NCBI GenBank assembly: GCA_036365515.1
Contig: CM070877.1
Coordinates: forward strand, 3,667,001-3,731,000
Reading direction: 5' to 3'
Length of the DNA: 64,000 nucleotides
Origin: Torymus aiolomorphi
Lineage: Eukaryota; Arthropoda; Insecta; Hymenoptera; Torymidae
The translations under genes were made by a program, and so were the position numbers. Positions within the stretch are counted from its first letter, which is position 1, and the number at the start of each line of letters is the position of its first letter. The notes beneath the pieces are model-generated. The model was not told the DNA's origin, ran no database searches, and saw only the letters and a program-made list of their open reading frames with translations. Below are positions 52,401 through 62,013 of the stretch, piece after piece.

Positions 52401-55400
52401 TTCACTGGCGAAACGTATTTAGATACTAAGATCGCGTGTTCATTTACTTATTTTTATTATATATTTACATACTTTTTTAAAAAATTGTTTATAGTTCTAT
52501 TCTTCTTTTATATTTTTTACACTGAAGTAAAGTTAAACCTTTTTAAAATATTAATCAAAAAAGATTTTTGCTTTTAATCCATTTTTAATTCTCTTAACTA
52601 AATAACAAAAATTGAATTTTCCTTATTCGTTCATTTACTGTTGAAGTCACCCTAAGTAAAGATTCCAATTTAGGTTGTTGAGCAATATGCATTTTTCAGA
52701 TATTAAATTTATTATATTTTAAAGCAAAAATTCATTTTAATCATTTCTTTAATAAATATTTATATAGTTAATTAAAAATAATGTAATGATTCTATTATAA
52801 TATGTATCTGTTATTATTGTTACTAACATGGATACATTTTGATTATATACACAGATGACATTTCATATGCTTGCACGAACTTACATACAACCGTATAACT
52901 GACTTCTTCGACGGCTGTTGAAAAAACTGCTAAGTTTATGTAAGTAAATCTCGTTGATTAACATTTTAATCTCATTTATATTTTCGCACTCTTTCATACA
53001 TACATATGATCGTACGCGTAGACATGCACATAATATATCGTCTCGCGGTACGAAGAAAAGCCAACTTAGAATAGCCAGACGAAGAAAATCCATTTTCGCG
53101 CGAAAAAAACCAAGGAATGGGCACATTTTTTGCTTTTTTCGCGCGAAAAAGGTTTTTCTTCGTCTGTCTCTTCTAAGTTGGCTTTTCTTCTTACCGCGCG
53201 ACGATTGGATAATTTTTAGTCTTGTCATCGTCCGACAACGGAAACCCAATTTTTTTATAAAAAATTTTGTTTCTGAAAAACAAATGAAGATAATCTCTTG
53301 AAATTTTAACCAAATATAGTCTTCAATGAATTTAATAAGTGGTTAAAATTTTAAGTGGATAAATCAAGTATTCTCTGAGAAAACGCGATTCGAGCATTAA
53401 AAAAAAAAAAAAAAAATTTTAATCTCAAATATCTTTTTTCGTAATGGACCGATTTTGTTGGGTAACGAGCTCGATCAAAAGGTATATAAAAGCTATCTGT
53501 GCAAAATTTCAGGATGATTAAATAATTTTTACTCTCGTTATCGTGCGACAACAAAAAAGCAATTTTTTTCTAAAATAATTTTTTTTTTTTAACAAATGAA
53601 GATAATCTCTTAAAATTTTAAGTGGTTAAAATTTTTATACCACTCGCTTCGCTCGTGCGAAAAACGTCACACGACGTAAATTATCACCTTCCGCACCAGT
53701 GTCGAAATGTACTATAAGTCGATAAATCAAGTATTCTCTGAGTAAACACGATTCGAAAATTTTTAAAAAAATTTTTAACCTCAAAAATCTTTGGTCGTAG
53801 TGGACCGAGTTTTTTGGACAACGAACTCGATCTGAGAATATATAAAAGCTACATCTGTGCCAAATTTCAGGACGATTGGATAATTTTTACTCTTGTTATC
53901 GTGCAACAACGAAAACGCAAATTTTTTTTCAGAATAATTTTTTTCTAAAAAACAAATGAAGATAATCTCTTGAAATTTTAATCAAATATAGTCTTCAATG
54001 AGTGTAATAAGTGGTTAAAATTTCAAGTCGATAAATAAAATATTTTTTTTGCCTAGCGGGCCGAAAGTACCACTTTCGCTCCCGGCACCCGATCGCGAAG
54101 GTTGTATTTTCGTCCTCGCGGCTCGCTAGGCAAAAAAATAGTATACGCTCCACGGGAGTGAAATTAGCCAACCCACAGCTCGTGTTTGCCACCCTCGCCT
54201 TCGGCTCGGGTGGCAATTTACGCGAGCTGTGGACTGTCCAAGTTTTTTCCTCCCTTGGTACGTAATATACTATTTGAGAAATTAATTTATGAAATATAAA
54301 AACGTTTTCCTTAATAACAAATGACAGAGTGAAGATAATTTAAATATTAAAAGAAGAAAATATAGATAATTTAAATCCCTTTCAAGAAATGTTCATTATA
54401 TTATGTAATAATAGTTGTAAGATATAAAAAAAGAAAATAAATAAAACTTCAAAATCGTTTTTTTAGTTATAAAAAAAAGAAGAAAATCAATAAAAACTCA
54501 AATCCATCAGGGTACCGAGTTTCTTTCGCGAGACGAAGAGAATAGTCTTTATGTCCGACGAAATCGGTCGATTCGTTTCGAGATATAAAGAGTTTACACA
54601 CGCACACACACACACGCACACACACATACACGCACGCACGCACGCACGCACATACATACATACATCCACAAAAAAAATTTTCTCAAAATCAACAAATATC
54701 GACATATATCGCCTTAAAACATCTTTTTGAACATTTTTGTCTCGAAAATTTTTTTCACTGTTACAAAGCTTCTTCTATGAGGAAACAAAAATTACGAAAT
54801 TATGAAATAAATAATATTTCAGAGAATATATTGTAATTTTTTTCTTGAAAATAAAAATACTTTTTCAATAACAATAAGTTCATTTGTTAAATTTGTGTTT
54901 ATAATAATACTTCCCATAAAGAGTTAAACAGATTGGAACTCCTTTATCTCCCCCATGTCAATGTACTTAATTATCTCATTTTATGAGCTGTTTATCTCAT
55001 AATGATACTAAATTGAACAAGGTATCATATACATAAAAGGCATTCTTACTTTCACTGGTAAAACTATTTACATCTACATGGTAATAGAGCAATGGAAAAC
55101 TACGTTTAGAATGTTGCATAAACATTTATATCGATTTATATTATTGCTGTTAAATTTTAAAAGCGTGATTATAGAATAACTTGATTTTTTAAAAGTTGGG
55201 TTCCCATGATAAAATTTTAACTATCTTTTTTCATTCCATATGGGGACTTGGTAATAATATAAAAATTCGAATTGAGAGGTTATGTTTTTGCAATACACCT
55301 ATATGTGCTACTCTATGTATACATTTGAGTTCATTGCATAAGAAAAATTATAAAAAATGTTTTAATTTATTATTTCGTTATTCGAATTAATTGCAAAAAA

Positions 55401-56160
55401 TGAGCAATGTATAAACGTATTAATTTACTCCATCACTCTATAAATTGCAATCGTTTAAAAAACAAGTAATCTCCTCTTCTTAAAATTCTTTAAATATTGA
55501 TTGCGCTCTCTCGCTCGGCATTCTTCCAAGAAACAAACAAAACATATTTGACAAATTATTCTGCGAGACTGTACCGCCGCAATACATGTTTCCCGAACTG
55601 ATAAAGCGCGCCTTATCTGTCCCAGCTCGTATTTATAGGTTAGACGTATCGCAAAACCGCACGTACATATACTACATATACATAATTTCTACTGCATAAT
55701 TCAATGTTCCACGTTCAATCAAAAGAAAAAAATAAAACGATCAATGAAACCGCACTACACAATGAAGGTGTGAAGCAGACGATCCCTGGAGTGGTTGCCT
55801 CCCAAGCCCCAACCCACATATTTCGGAGCGAGAGGCATTTAATTCGTTCGCACAGCTTTAAAAGGCCGCAGGTAGACGCTCGAGTTTCGCAACTGCACCT
55901 GTCAAACAACCGTCTCAATTCTCGAGCTGCTGCCATCACAGCAATGGGGCTAACCTAAAATGTTTTGCGCACGCATTGTTTTGAAAACATCTGGCGCGCG
56001 TGTATCTCGCATCCTTACCATCTTGGAGCACGGCGAGGGTGGCGGGTGTGACGGGCACGAGCAGTGTGTTCTCGAAGTGAAAGTCCGCTCCGGAGAGGAG
56101 CATATTGCGCATCCTGTTCTTCGCCACCAGGGCACTGTCGTTTGGCGGTGGCGGTTGCAT
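28743..56160 (-). CDS. SEC23IP-type DDHD-domain phospholipase (PA-PLA1 family)
   Basis: Eleven minus-strand exons keep phase throughout (1382 codons): 56019-56160, 37286-37735, 35493-36679, 34462-34821, 33520-33725, 32787-33066, 32074-32224, 31483-31913, 30401-30764, 29151-29484 and 28743-28986. The N-terminal half is proline-rich with polyQ tracts (exons 2-4). Exons 5-6 hold a WWE-like region (HHWFYRHEV, DGGRYDV, CSWFYKG). Exons 7-8 hold VDHLLFLVHGIG and the lipase motif GGHSLGS. Exons 9-11 form the DDHD domain: FFALGSPIGMF, FDPVAYR, GGRRIDYVLQ, SHVCYW and ESEDT. The family acts at ER exit sites with COPII Sec23 or as a phosphatidic-acid-preferring phospholipase A1. The SAM domain seen in vertebrate SEC23IP between lipase and DDHD parts is not found. 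Exon 8 has a poor donor (GTGCGC). An in-frame ATG at 56229 could extend the N terminus by 23 residues. Intron 1 (18.3 kb) holds another gene. Confidence 0.88.
29577..30200. repeat. CTGTAAATAA minisatellite arranged as inverted blocks
   Basis: Dozens of units of CTGTAAATAA and CTGTAAAAAA alternate with long blocks of the inverse, TTATTTACAG. Order: direct about 29577-29655, inverse 29670-29870, direct 29908-30105, inverse 30120-30195. It sits in an intron of the SEC23IP-type gene and can fold into long hairpins. GATACTGCAGAAATGAA-like spacers recur in inverted form. Confidence 0.85.
31030..31150. repeat. Dispersed repeat with TATCGAAATGTACTAT end
   Basis: CTTCGCTCGGGCGACAAAC followed by CACTTTCGCACTTGTATCGA resembles 53640-53716 (CTTCGCTCGTGCGAAAAACG, CACCAGTGTCGAAATGTACT). 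The left end is an inverted match (CGATACACGTGCGAAAGATG). A short non-autonomous element in an intron. Confidence 0.55.
31351..31434. repeat. 84-bp hairpin element, copy 2
   Basis: GGCTCAGAGCAAAAATGGG and its inverse CCCGTTTTTGCTCTGAGC form a nearly perfect stem, with the same sequence as the hairpin at 28338-28421. It lies just beyond the poor splice donor of exon 8 of the SEC23IP-type gene. Confidence 0.8.
35295..35430. repeat. Fold-back repeat in an intron
   Basis: AATTATCATAAAATTTACTA and TAGTAAAAATTACT on the left are inverted as AGTTTTTACTATA and TAGTAAATGTTATGATAATT on the right. AT-rich with no ORF. Confidence 0.65.
36896..37026. repeat. GTATATT/CCAAGG repeat, copy 2 with GC-rich companion hairpin
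   Basis: AAAATAGTATACACACCTTGGCCAG at the left is inverted as CTGGCCTAGGTATGTAATATACTATT at the right. A GC-rich hairpin, GTCCTCCGGCCGGAAAACG with GCTTTCCGGCGTCG, adjoins it at 36808-36895. The pair of modules recurs at 54043-54275. Confidence 0.65.
37736..39700. other. Left part of intron 1 of the SEC23IP-type gene
   Basis: AT-rich, with one CpG island at about 38330-38560 and a GC-richer stretch at about 39580-39700 leading into the promoter of the nested plus-strand gene. No further coding feature is supported. Confidence 0.4.
39717..39816 (+). promoter_or_regulatory. Promoter and 5' leader of the nested membrane-protein gene
   Basis: TATAAGTAA at about 39723 lies about 30 nt before a plausible initiator (AGACAGTCGCG) at about 39757, followed by a 60-nt leader to the ATG at 39817. 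The surrounding sequence is CpG-rich. Confidence 0.45.
39817..50918 (+). CDS. Type I membrane protein nested in the SEC23IP-type intron; tentatively VWA7-like C-terminal region
   Basis: Eleven plus-strand exons agree in phase: 39817-40033, 41330-41433, 42331-42480, 42586-42715, 48507-48541, 48626-48772, 49403-49749, 49818-49977, 50260-50386, 50463-50636 and 50743-50918, about 588 residues. Exon 1 gives a signal peptide (FKYMRCLLLAILGASLFV). Exons 2-6 are acidic and low in recognisable motifs. Exons 7-10 encode beta-rich, Ig-like segments (NPGTYHRINFDITNSH, APGQTATIGVDIYVPP) and a cysteine-bearing module (NNNCNG, EKCLKSHW, SNNCCN). Exon 11 has one membrane span (VVGTLFLVLLIIFIVLLIVY), a CC pair and a short basic tail ending TPRTE. 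No von Willebrand A domain is seen; the VWA7-like label rests on the style of the C-terminal modules only. Exon 1 has a weak donor, TTG|GTAATT. Exons 5-11 could alternatively start from the first exon at 45578. AATAAA lies near 51137. Confidence 0.65.
41653..41747. repeat. Near-perfect 95-bp hairpin element
   Basis: CCTGGTAGAAAATTAACTAT at the left is inverted as GGTTAATTTTCTACCAGG at the right. Inner arms AAGTTGGCCAAAATATGGTTAA and the inverse continue to a short loop. The outer end also occurs alone at 14011-14030. It lies in an intron of the nested gene. Confidence 0.8.
43717..44082. mobile_element. MITE with CACTGTAAAAAA ends and TA target duplication
   Basis: CACTGTAAAAAACC at the left end and GGTTTTTTTACAGTG at the right end are inverted and flanked by TA (43715-43716 and 44083-44084). 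Interior blocks GTAAAATTACTACTTTG-like and AACGTAGTA are also inverted repeats. The TA duplication is that of Tc1/mariner-type transposition. No transposase. Confidence 0.7.
44930..45150. other. CpG-rich island in the 5.8-kb intron of the nested gene
   Basis: High CpG with many CGCG runs against an AT-rich background. ORFs across it have no domain. Possibly regulatory. Confidence 0.35.
45380..45596 (+). promoter_or_regulatory. Possible alternative promoter and first exon of the nested gene
   Basis: A CpG-rich, promoter-like block ends in ATG GAT TAT TTT GAC ACT G at 45578-45596, directly followed by the strong donor GTGAGT. The exon ends in phase 1, the phase needed by the exon at 48507. The reading frame stays open upstream to 45380. 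It could start a shorter isoform without the signal peptide, or mark the true start of a separate gene made of exons 5-11. Confidence 0.4.
45975..46215. repeat. Fold-back repeat, arms about 55 bp
   Basis: GCAATCTATGGGTCTGAAGT and TTGCATCGTTGGAATGCAACG are inverted at 46170-46212 as CGTTGCACAACGTTGCAA and ACTTCAGACCCATAGCAAT. The ORF across the loop is not supported. Confidence 0.65.
47550..47980. other. CpG-rich island upstream of exon 5 of the nested gene
   Basis: About 400 bp of high CpG with overlapping ORFs on both strands, none with a domain. It contains GAGAGAGAGAG and a later TATATAGCGGAC motif. Promoter or enhancer role is possible but unproven. Confidence 0.35.
51140..53035. other. 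Intron-1 sequence downstream of the nested gene
   Basis: AT-rich with no supported gene. The 93-codon ORF at 51444 is low-complexity. A small GC-richer patch at about 52210-52260 was seen without further structure. Confidence 0.4.
53040..53203. repeat. Fold-back repeat
   Basis: GAAGAAAAGCCAACTTAGAA and TTTTCGCGCGAAAAAA pair with the inverted TTTTTTCGCGCGAAAAAGG and TTCTAAGTTGGCTTTTCTTC. It gives two overlapping ORFs on opposite strands that mirror each other, which are artefacts of the palindrome. Confidence 0.75.
53204..54042. repeat. Tandem repeat of about 330-bp units, three copies
   Basis: Copies begin with GATTGGATAATTTTTAGTC (53204), GATTAAATAATTTTTACTC (about 53515) and GATTGGATAATTTTTACTC (about 53874). 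Each continues through CGTGCGACAACAAAA-like text, AACAAATGAAGATAATCTCT and ATAAATCAAGTATTCTCTGA. The second copy carries an added CTTCGCTCGTGCG insert at 53640-53716. Confidence 0.7.
54043..54275. repeat. GTATATT/CCAAGG repeat, copy 3 with GC-rich companion hairpin
   Basis: TTTTGCCTAGCGGGCCGAAAG with the inverse CGCGGCTCGCTAGGCAAAA makes the companion hairpin (54043-54137). AAAATAGTATACGCTCC and CCTTGGTACGTAATATACTA bound the second module. Same two-part layout as 36808-37026. Confidence 0.65.
54596..54664. repeat. CA/CACG/CATA microsatellite
   Basis: Short tandem run of ACAC, ACGC and ACAT units. Minus-strand cysteine and valine-rich ORFs across it are artefacts. Confidence 0.85.
54665..56018. 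other. Intron-1 sequence next to exon 1 of the SEC23IP-type gene
   Basis: AT-rich, becoming CpG-richer from about 55700. The small ORFs at 55704-55958 are not supported by splice or domain evidence. Confidence 0.4.
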
Positions 56161-57333
56161 CCTTAATAGCGCGTCTCCTCGGTTGCCTCCTTCTTCGCAG
56201 ATATCACGCGTGGTTGTATACTTATACACTGCCGCACTGCACTGAGGGCCACGACCGCGCGGCCATTACACTTTACACCAGGATGTAGAGACAGAGAGAG
56301 AGACGCGTGTGCACGGCAAGAGACGCCAAGAGAACTAGAGAAGTAGGTGGTTACGTTACGTACTCAGACCTTATTCACGTATGCGGTACGTGCCTCCACG
56401 TAAGCACGTGGAACTCTGCTGGCTGCTGCTGCTGCCTGCATATACCATACACCGCTCTGTTTCTCTTAGCATATGAAAAGTAGCGTGACAGACTGACGGT
56501 CGAGGGGTATCCTGACCGTCAGTCGGTATTGCGGCGTTCGTTCTCAATTCAGTATAAAAGGGAACAAAACATGTACCTATAGGTATATACTTATAAGTAA
56601 AACATATACCTAATATTCATCGTTTTAAAAGTTTTAAAGAATTCAAATTATCTACAATTTTAGGATTAACAAGTTGTTATATAGTATTATGACATTGCAA
56701 CGAAATTAGAATTTTTAATCGTAAAATTATTTTTTGAAATGTCTTTTTTCAAAACACATAATTACAATATGATTATATGAAAAAATTTCTCCACCACTAA
56801 GTATTTCATTGTAAAACTTTTAAAAGCGTCTTTATAGAATTTACCTATTGAATGAAAGTTTTGAGTTTCTTCTGTTAGAACTGTTTCTCATGTCATAAAT
56901 TATATTAAATTTATGTTATAAGGTAAAGTTAAAGATCTTTAAGTTATCAGTATAATTAAAAATTGTGACTAATAAAATTATACATCCAATTTTACTATTG
57001 TCAAACGAAATTTCTGTATTTTTTTATATCATTTGAAATAATTTAGTTCATGCTTTACAATTTTGAACATAACTTTTTATTGAAATGAAAAATGAAAATA
57101 TTTTACATCTTTTTTTAGATCGGTGATGTAACACCAAACATTGACCTTCAACATGTTTTTAAAGATCATCCTTTTATATTTAAAAATAAATAGCTTCTCA
57201 TTTACGAGTAACATCGGTTGTTTCCTCTAATTCTTGACCAATCAATGGCAAGACTGGGAATTAATAAATATGTATATTAAATACAGAACGGGATTCCTGT
57301 CGTTCCGTTTCATTTTATCAAAGTGATATCACT
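56161..57333. other. Upstream region of the SEC23IP-type gene and 3' flank of PGAM
   Basis: CpG-rich promoter-like sequence to about 56560, with E-box-like CACGTG near 56404 and a GA run near 56290. It is followed by AT-rich DNA with no gene up to the PGAM stop codon. Confidence 0.4.
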
Positions 57334-58855
57334 TCACTTTGCTTTTCCTTGAGCAGCAACAGCTTCCATTGCTGCCTTAACAGTCGCCTCATCGCCAAGG
57401 AATTTCATTGAAACAACTGGCTTGAAATTCTCATCCAGTTCGTATACAAATGGAATACCAGTTGGGAGATTAAGACCCATGATTTGGTCATTGCTCATGT
57501 CTAAAAATTTTTTTATATTTTAATATGTATTCATTAAATAAAATAGAAATATTAAATTTAAATGGATGTCAAATACTAACTGTCAAGATGCTTGACAATG
57601 CCTCTCAAGCTGTTTCCATGAGCAGCAATAATGATTTTCTTGCCCTCCTTGAGCTGAGGAATAATAGTTCCATTCCAGTACGGCAGGGTCCTCTCAATGG
57701 TTAGCTTCAGAGATTCAAACTTGGGGAATTCATCAGGTTTAGGCTCTGCAGCATACCTTGGGTCCTTTACAATAGCATCATAGTACTTATGATCAGGTTC
57801 CATTGCTGGTGGTGGGGTGTCGAAGGATCGTCTCCAAATCTGTACTTGCTCCTCTCCGTACTTCTGAGCAGTTTCGGTCTTATTCATTCCAGTCAATCCA
57901 CCATAGTGACGCTCGTTCAGACGCCATGTCTTCTGAATGGGAATACCTTCCTGTCCAATTTCTTTCAAAATAGTCTGAAGAGTAATCTGGGCTCTGGTCA
58001 GCATGGAAGTGTGGGCCACATCAAAGGTGTAACCAGCATCTTTCAATGCCTTACCAGCAGCAATAGCTTCATTTTTACCTATATAGTAAAACAATGAAAT
58101 TAGTTCACTATATATATATATATATATTAGTAACATCTAATGCAAAGAATTATTATAATTTATAAGCTTGACTAGCTAGTGGTTGTTAGAATGGATAAAA
58201 ATAGAAATCATATCATATCTATTTATATCTGAGAATAAAAAATTAGTTGTAACTTTTGGCTACAATAAAAAAAATTTACAGAAAAGGTATCCATTACATT
58301 ACTAAAAAATTCGTTTTATGCTAATAACAGAAAAATTTATCTGAAATGGAACTAAGTATTTATTAGTAAATATTCATATCATAATTATTTATTGTTCTTG
58401 CAAGTGATTATTGCCAACATGATTCACTTCAAATTCACTGTTCATTATACATCATGCTTTAAAGACAAATGAAACTATATAGATATAACTGCAAATGAAA
58501 TATTCCTATACATATATAGACACCCCGAGATAATCCTCAATTCTATGAAACGTACAGCATGCAAACTTAAACGAGAACTTTAATCAAGTCATATCGTTAT
58601 TGGCACAAGCGAATTTCCCAATAATCCTTTTGTCATATAGCCGGGCCTCCAGCAGACGCGTGACCTTTCTCGCCCTTCAAACTCAACGAAGTACCAGCCC
58701 AGAATCTAGCCTCTATCTTACAACATTTTAATCACCTGGAGGATCTTTCTCTTACCTTTTTCAGATAGGCCAGCGTCGTACCAGCCGCAGAACAAATTCA
58801 GCTGATTCCACTCGCTCTCGCCGTGGCGAACCATCACAATCTTATACTTCGACAT
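57334..58855 (-). CDS. PGAM: Phosphoglycerate mutase, cofactor-dependent (254 residues)
   Basis: Minus-strand exons 58756-58855, 57581-58078 and 57334-57500 join in phase to 255 codons including the stop, exactly the family length. It interconverts 3- and 2-phosphoglycerate in cytosolic glycolysis. The N terminus [17 protein letters not shown] holds the RHGE signature with His11 as the phospho-accepting residue. RHYGGLTG (near 90) and AAHGNSLRG (His near 186) supply the other active-site parts. The start is fixed by the family length and the short first exon. The promoter lies towards 58.9-59.1 kb, divergent from the PAAT-like gene, in a CpG-richer stretch. The insect orthologue is usually single and highly expressed; no lesion seen. 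Confidence 0.95.
58111..58132. repeat. TA dinucleotide run in PGAM intron
   Basis: About ten TA units just inside the second-exon acceptor side of the intron. Confidence 0.7.
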
Positions 58856-59624
58856 GTTTCTTCCTATTTTCTCAGCGGTTATGTCACACTAGCAAATCGA
58901 CGTCCAACCTTGCGATCGCACAAAACCGTACTAGAAAAATTTGGCCGCGGCTGCGGTCGTCCGGTCGATACCGCGGCGCTGCATCGCCCCACTCCGCGAA
59001 TTTCCCCGGCTTAATGATAATGATACAGCGGGTGTAGTACAGTCGTGTGAATTACATACGATATGGGTAGACGATATATAATAATGATACTATACGCGTA
59101 TGATAAAATTGGTTGTTTGAAAAGAGCGGAAACATTTAAATTGTGTATTAGATTCTATTTTTATGTATCCACAGTCGATACGTAACTATTTTTTATTATG
59201 TTTTTAATCATGTCAAATAAACAAAAAATAATTAAATATTACAAAATTAGAAAAAATAATTAAAAACATTAATTGATGTTTAATAAAATAATAAAATTAA
59301 TTTTATTGAACTTCGAAAAAACCCAAGTTCCCATTCTCAAACGATCGATATTCTGTGACGAGTTGACGACACTGTGCTAGGTCAGCTGTCACGCTTTTTT
59401 TTTTCAGCCGGTAATCCGGTATATTAGTTTGAGCTGGGATTATTGGAGTCCCTAACCTCAATTGTTGAAATTGTTGTTATGTGGATGTGTATTTTTAACT
59501 CACAAAATTATTTCAAAGATTTGTCATTGATTTTAAATTGGCGACCATGCTACAATGACAACAAGATATTTTGTAAAACCACGTCACAAAATAGAATTTT
59601 CATATAGTATTATTTATAATTATC
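58856..59624. promoter_or_regulatory. Divergent intergenic region between PGAM and the PAAT-like gene
   Basis: 769 bp between opposing start codons. The first 180 bp on the PGAM side are CpG-rich, and the rest is AT-rich. No TATA box is clear for either gene. Confidence 0.4.
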
Positions 59625-60724
59625 ATGGAATCATTTGACGACAGTGGATCTTCTCACAATGATAGTTTGTTACTTAAAAAAGTTGAAGATTCTTGCATAG
59701 AGACTACAACGAATTGGCAAATTGAAAACAACAAAAATTTGGATGAATGTATATCAACAACACCTTTGTCGCAGGCACCTGAACGGTAATTTCAACTCAA
59801 AACTGCTCGATTGATACTGGAATGGTAATTCAATTGATATTGAAAATGCAATTGTTTCTTTTTTTCTAGGACTGATCTTGAAGATGTAGTATCCCTAGAA
59901 ACTTGTGTAGCTTTGAAAGCTGATACCTCTAAAGATTCCTGTAGAGTTGAATTTAAAGTAAAGAATACAGAAAAAATAGCTCGCATCGCAGTTGTGTCTG
60001 AAGCATCTGTTTTAGAATTTTTTAAACAATCTGGTGAATACGCAACTACAGTATTTGCAGATTTCATTGATGAATTTCAAGACCATGCTGTATATTTTGC
60101 TGAAGCAAAAATTCATCCACCTTCCTCAGAAGCTAGTATAAAAGTAAATCAAATACTTTACGTTATTTTACATTTTTAATGTTATACCTTTTTTAATTAT
60201 GATTCTGTTTTTACTATATTTAGTTTACAAGAACAAAAAGCAAGGGCTCTGCTATGTGGATATACGGAATAAAACTAATTTTAACAGAAGCATCATTAGA
60301 AAACTCCAATGAGATGTTTGATTTAGATGTAATTAATACTCTTCTAAGCAATGGCAATCAATCTAGACCTGGAAGATCTGAGATGGCAAAAAGAGTTTTT
60401 GAATCCTTTGCTGCTGGTGATAATTCAACGGTGCGGGATATGGGTACGTGTATACAGAAACTAGCAACAATGAACTGGAATTCTGTAAGATTTCAAGGAA
60501 ACAATGCAAGTGATGATGTTCATCAATTAAATAATACAAAGGAAACAGAGTGTAATGGTGATATTGCAGTCAAGGACACTTTTGAGCTAAAAACATACAT
60601 AGATGATAAGTTTGCTAGTTTAGAGCAAAGACTGATGGAGAGGATAGAACTCATCGATAAAAAAACAAATCAAAAACTTGATGCAATATTAAAGAAATTA
60701 GATCTAAATGTTGATAATGAATAA
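59625..60724 (+). CDS. PAAT-like protein (C10orf88 family)
   Basis: Exons 59625-59785, 59870-60143 and 60224-60724 join in phase to 311 residues. The acidic N terminus (MESFDDSGSSHNDS) precedes a beta-rich region with EARIAVVSEA-like and MWIYGIKLILTEA strands. A helical part follows with ALDL-type DLDVINTLLS and GRSEMAKRVFE. The C-terminal coiled coil begins near TYIDDKFASLEQRLM. The order of parts matches vertebrate PAAT, described as an ATPase associated with mitochondrial ABC transporters, but the insect protein is shorter than the roughly 445-residue human one. I see no classical P-loop. The tail-to-tail neighbour SLBP ends only 281 bp away. Confidence 0.62.
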
Positions 60725-61005
60725 AGAGTATTTATTACGCTTTTTAAAATTTGTGGTATTTATTTTACAAAAGATCTAATGAAAAAGTTATTTTTCACGA
60801 TTTTCGACATAAAGTATAATTTTATATTTATAAAAATAGTTGTTTACAATGGCATATGCTTTTCTGCAATATTTTTGCTTTAAAAATTATGTAGAAAATG
60901 TCTCAGACCGAGAAAATAATTTATTAGAAAAACAGATTAACTTTAATCTTATTCTTATGTATCTTAAATTTTAAATCTATTTGGAACAACAGTTTTTCAA
61001 TATTG

Positions 61006-61994
61006 CTAAGAATTCGCAAAATCATTGTTCTCATTTTGTATATCTGTGTCTTCTTTAGGATCCCAAAAATGGAGTTGCTTACGCCACAGTTTAACCATTC
61101 CATCCCAACCTCTTCTACTATATTTTAAGTACATAGGAGGTGTTCTAGGATGATCTTTTAAACGTTGTTCCCTGAAAACAATTATGAATAAAATATCATT
61201 AATGATTTTAGCAAATAATCATCCAATAAATATTGAAAAAAAAAAAGTATTAAAATAAAAGCTACAAGTTATCAATAATTTTTTTTAAATTATACCCAAA
61301 AACTATTTTATTGATTGTACACTTACTTAGGAACTTCTTGTATATATCTATCATAGCCTATAGTATTTTTTCCATAGTCAATATCTTTCTGCCTACGAGC
61401 TAACACAGACGAATCAGTCTCATATTCTACACACTTTTTACCCGAATTTGACATTGTGCCAGAACTTGAATTACTATTTTTTCTGTTCCTGAAAACTTTT
61501 TGTTCATCTTCACCATTAGGATCTTCATCAGCATCTCTTAATCTTTTACGGACTGGTGAGTTATTGCCACTATTGTTTCCATTACTTGTGCCTTCTTCTG
61601 TTGCATCCATTACTTCATCTTTTATTTCCACAGCACCTTCAACTGGTTCATTTTTTGCAATATCACTTTTCCCATTTGATAGTGATAACTCTCCTTTGTC
61701 GCCTGATGTTGATAAATCAATCTTTCCATTAGACATTGATAAATCAGACGTTGTACCTGACGACTCCATATCACACCATAAAGTATTGGTTTGTTTTTGA
61801 TTTTGCACTGTCGAAATTCCGTTTTGTTCACTACTTCTGTTTTCCTTTCTTGGCTCATCATTTTCATCATCATCATCATCATCCGTCTTTATTTCCAAGT
61901 TACTACTGCAAGTAATTGCTTCTTTCAGCAATGCATCTACCTCGTCCTCAATACTCGCGAAAGGTTTTGTATCTTCCTTAGCTGCAGCATCCAT
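61006..61994 (-). CDS. Slbp: Histone RNA hairpin-binding protein (SLBP)
   Basis: Minus-strand exons 61327-61994 and 61006-61171 give 277 residues, close to the insect and human lengths. It binds the stem-loop at the 3' end of replication-dependent histone mRNAs for processing and translation. The RNA-binding domain straddles the intron: [19 protein letters not shown], then EVPK, then [18 protein letters not shown] and [17 protein letters not shown] and HPRTP are the signature motifs, with the Thr of HPRTP the known phosphorylation site. The N-terminal two-thirds is acidic and low-complexity, with a run of six Asp. A 5' UTR exon is spliced at 62013, just before the start codon. Shares its upstream region with GTF2H3. 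Confidence 0.95.
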
Positions 61995-62013
61995 TTTTGA
62001 TACTATACAAAAT

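Noticed and set aside
52881..53301. Opposing ORFs of 122 and 115 codons
   Set aside because: They mirror each other because they lie across a palindrome at 53040-53203.
54467..54705. Cys/Val-rich minus-strand ORFs
   Set aside because: Produced by the CA microsatellite at 54596-54664.
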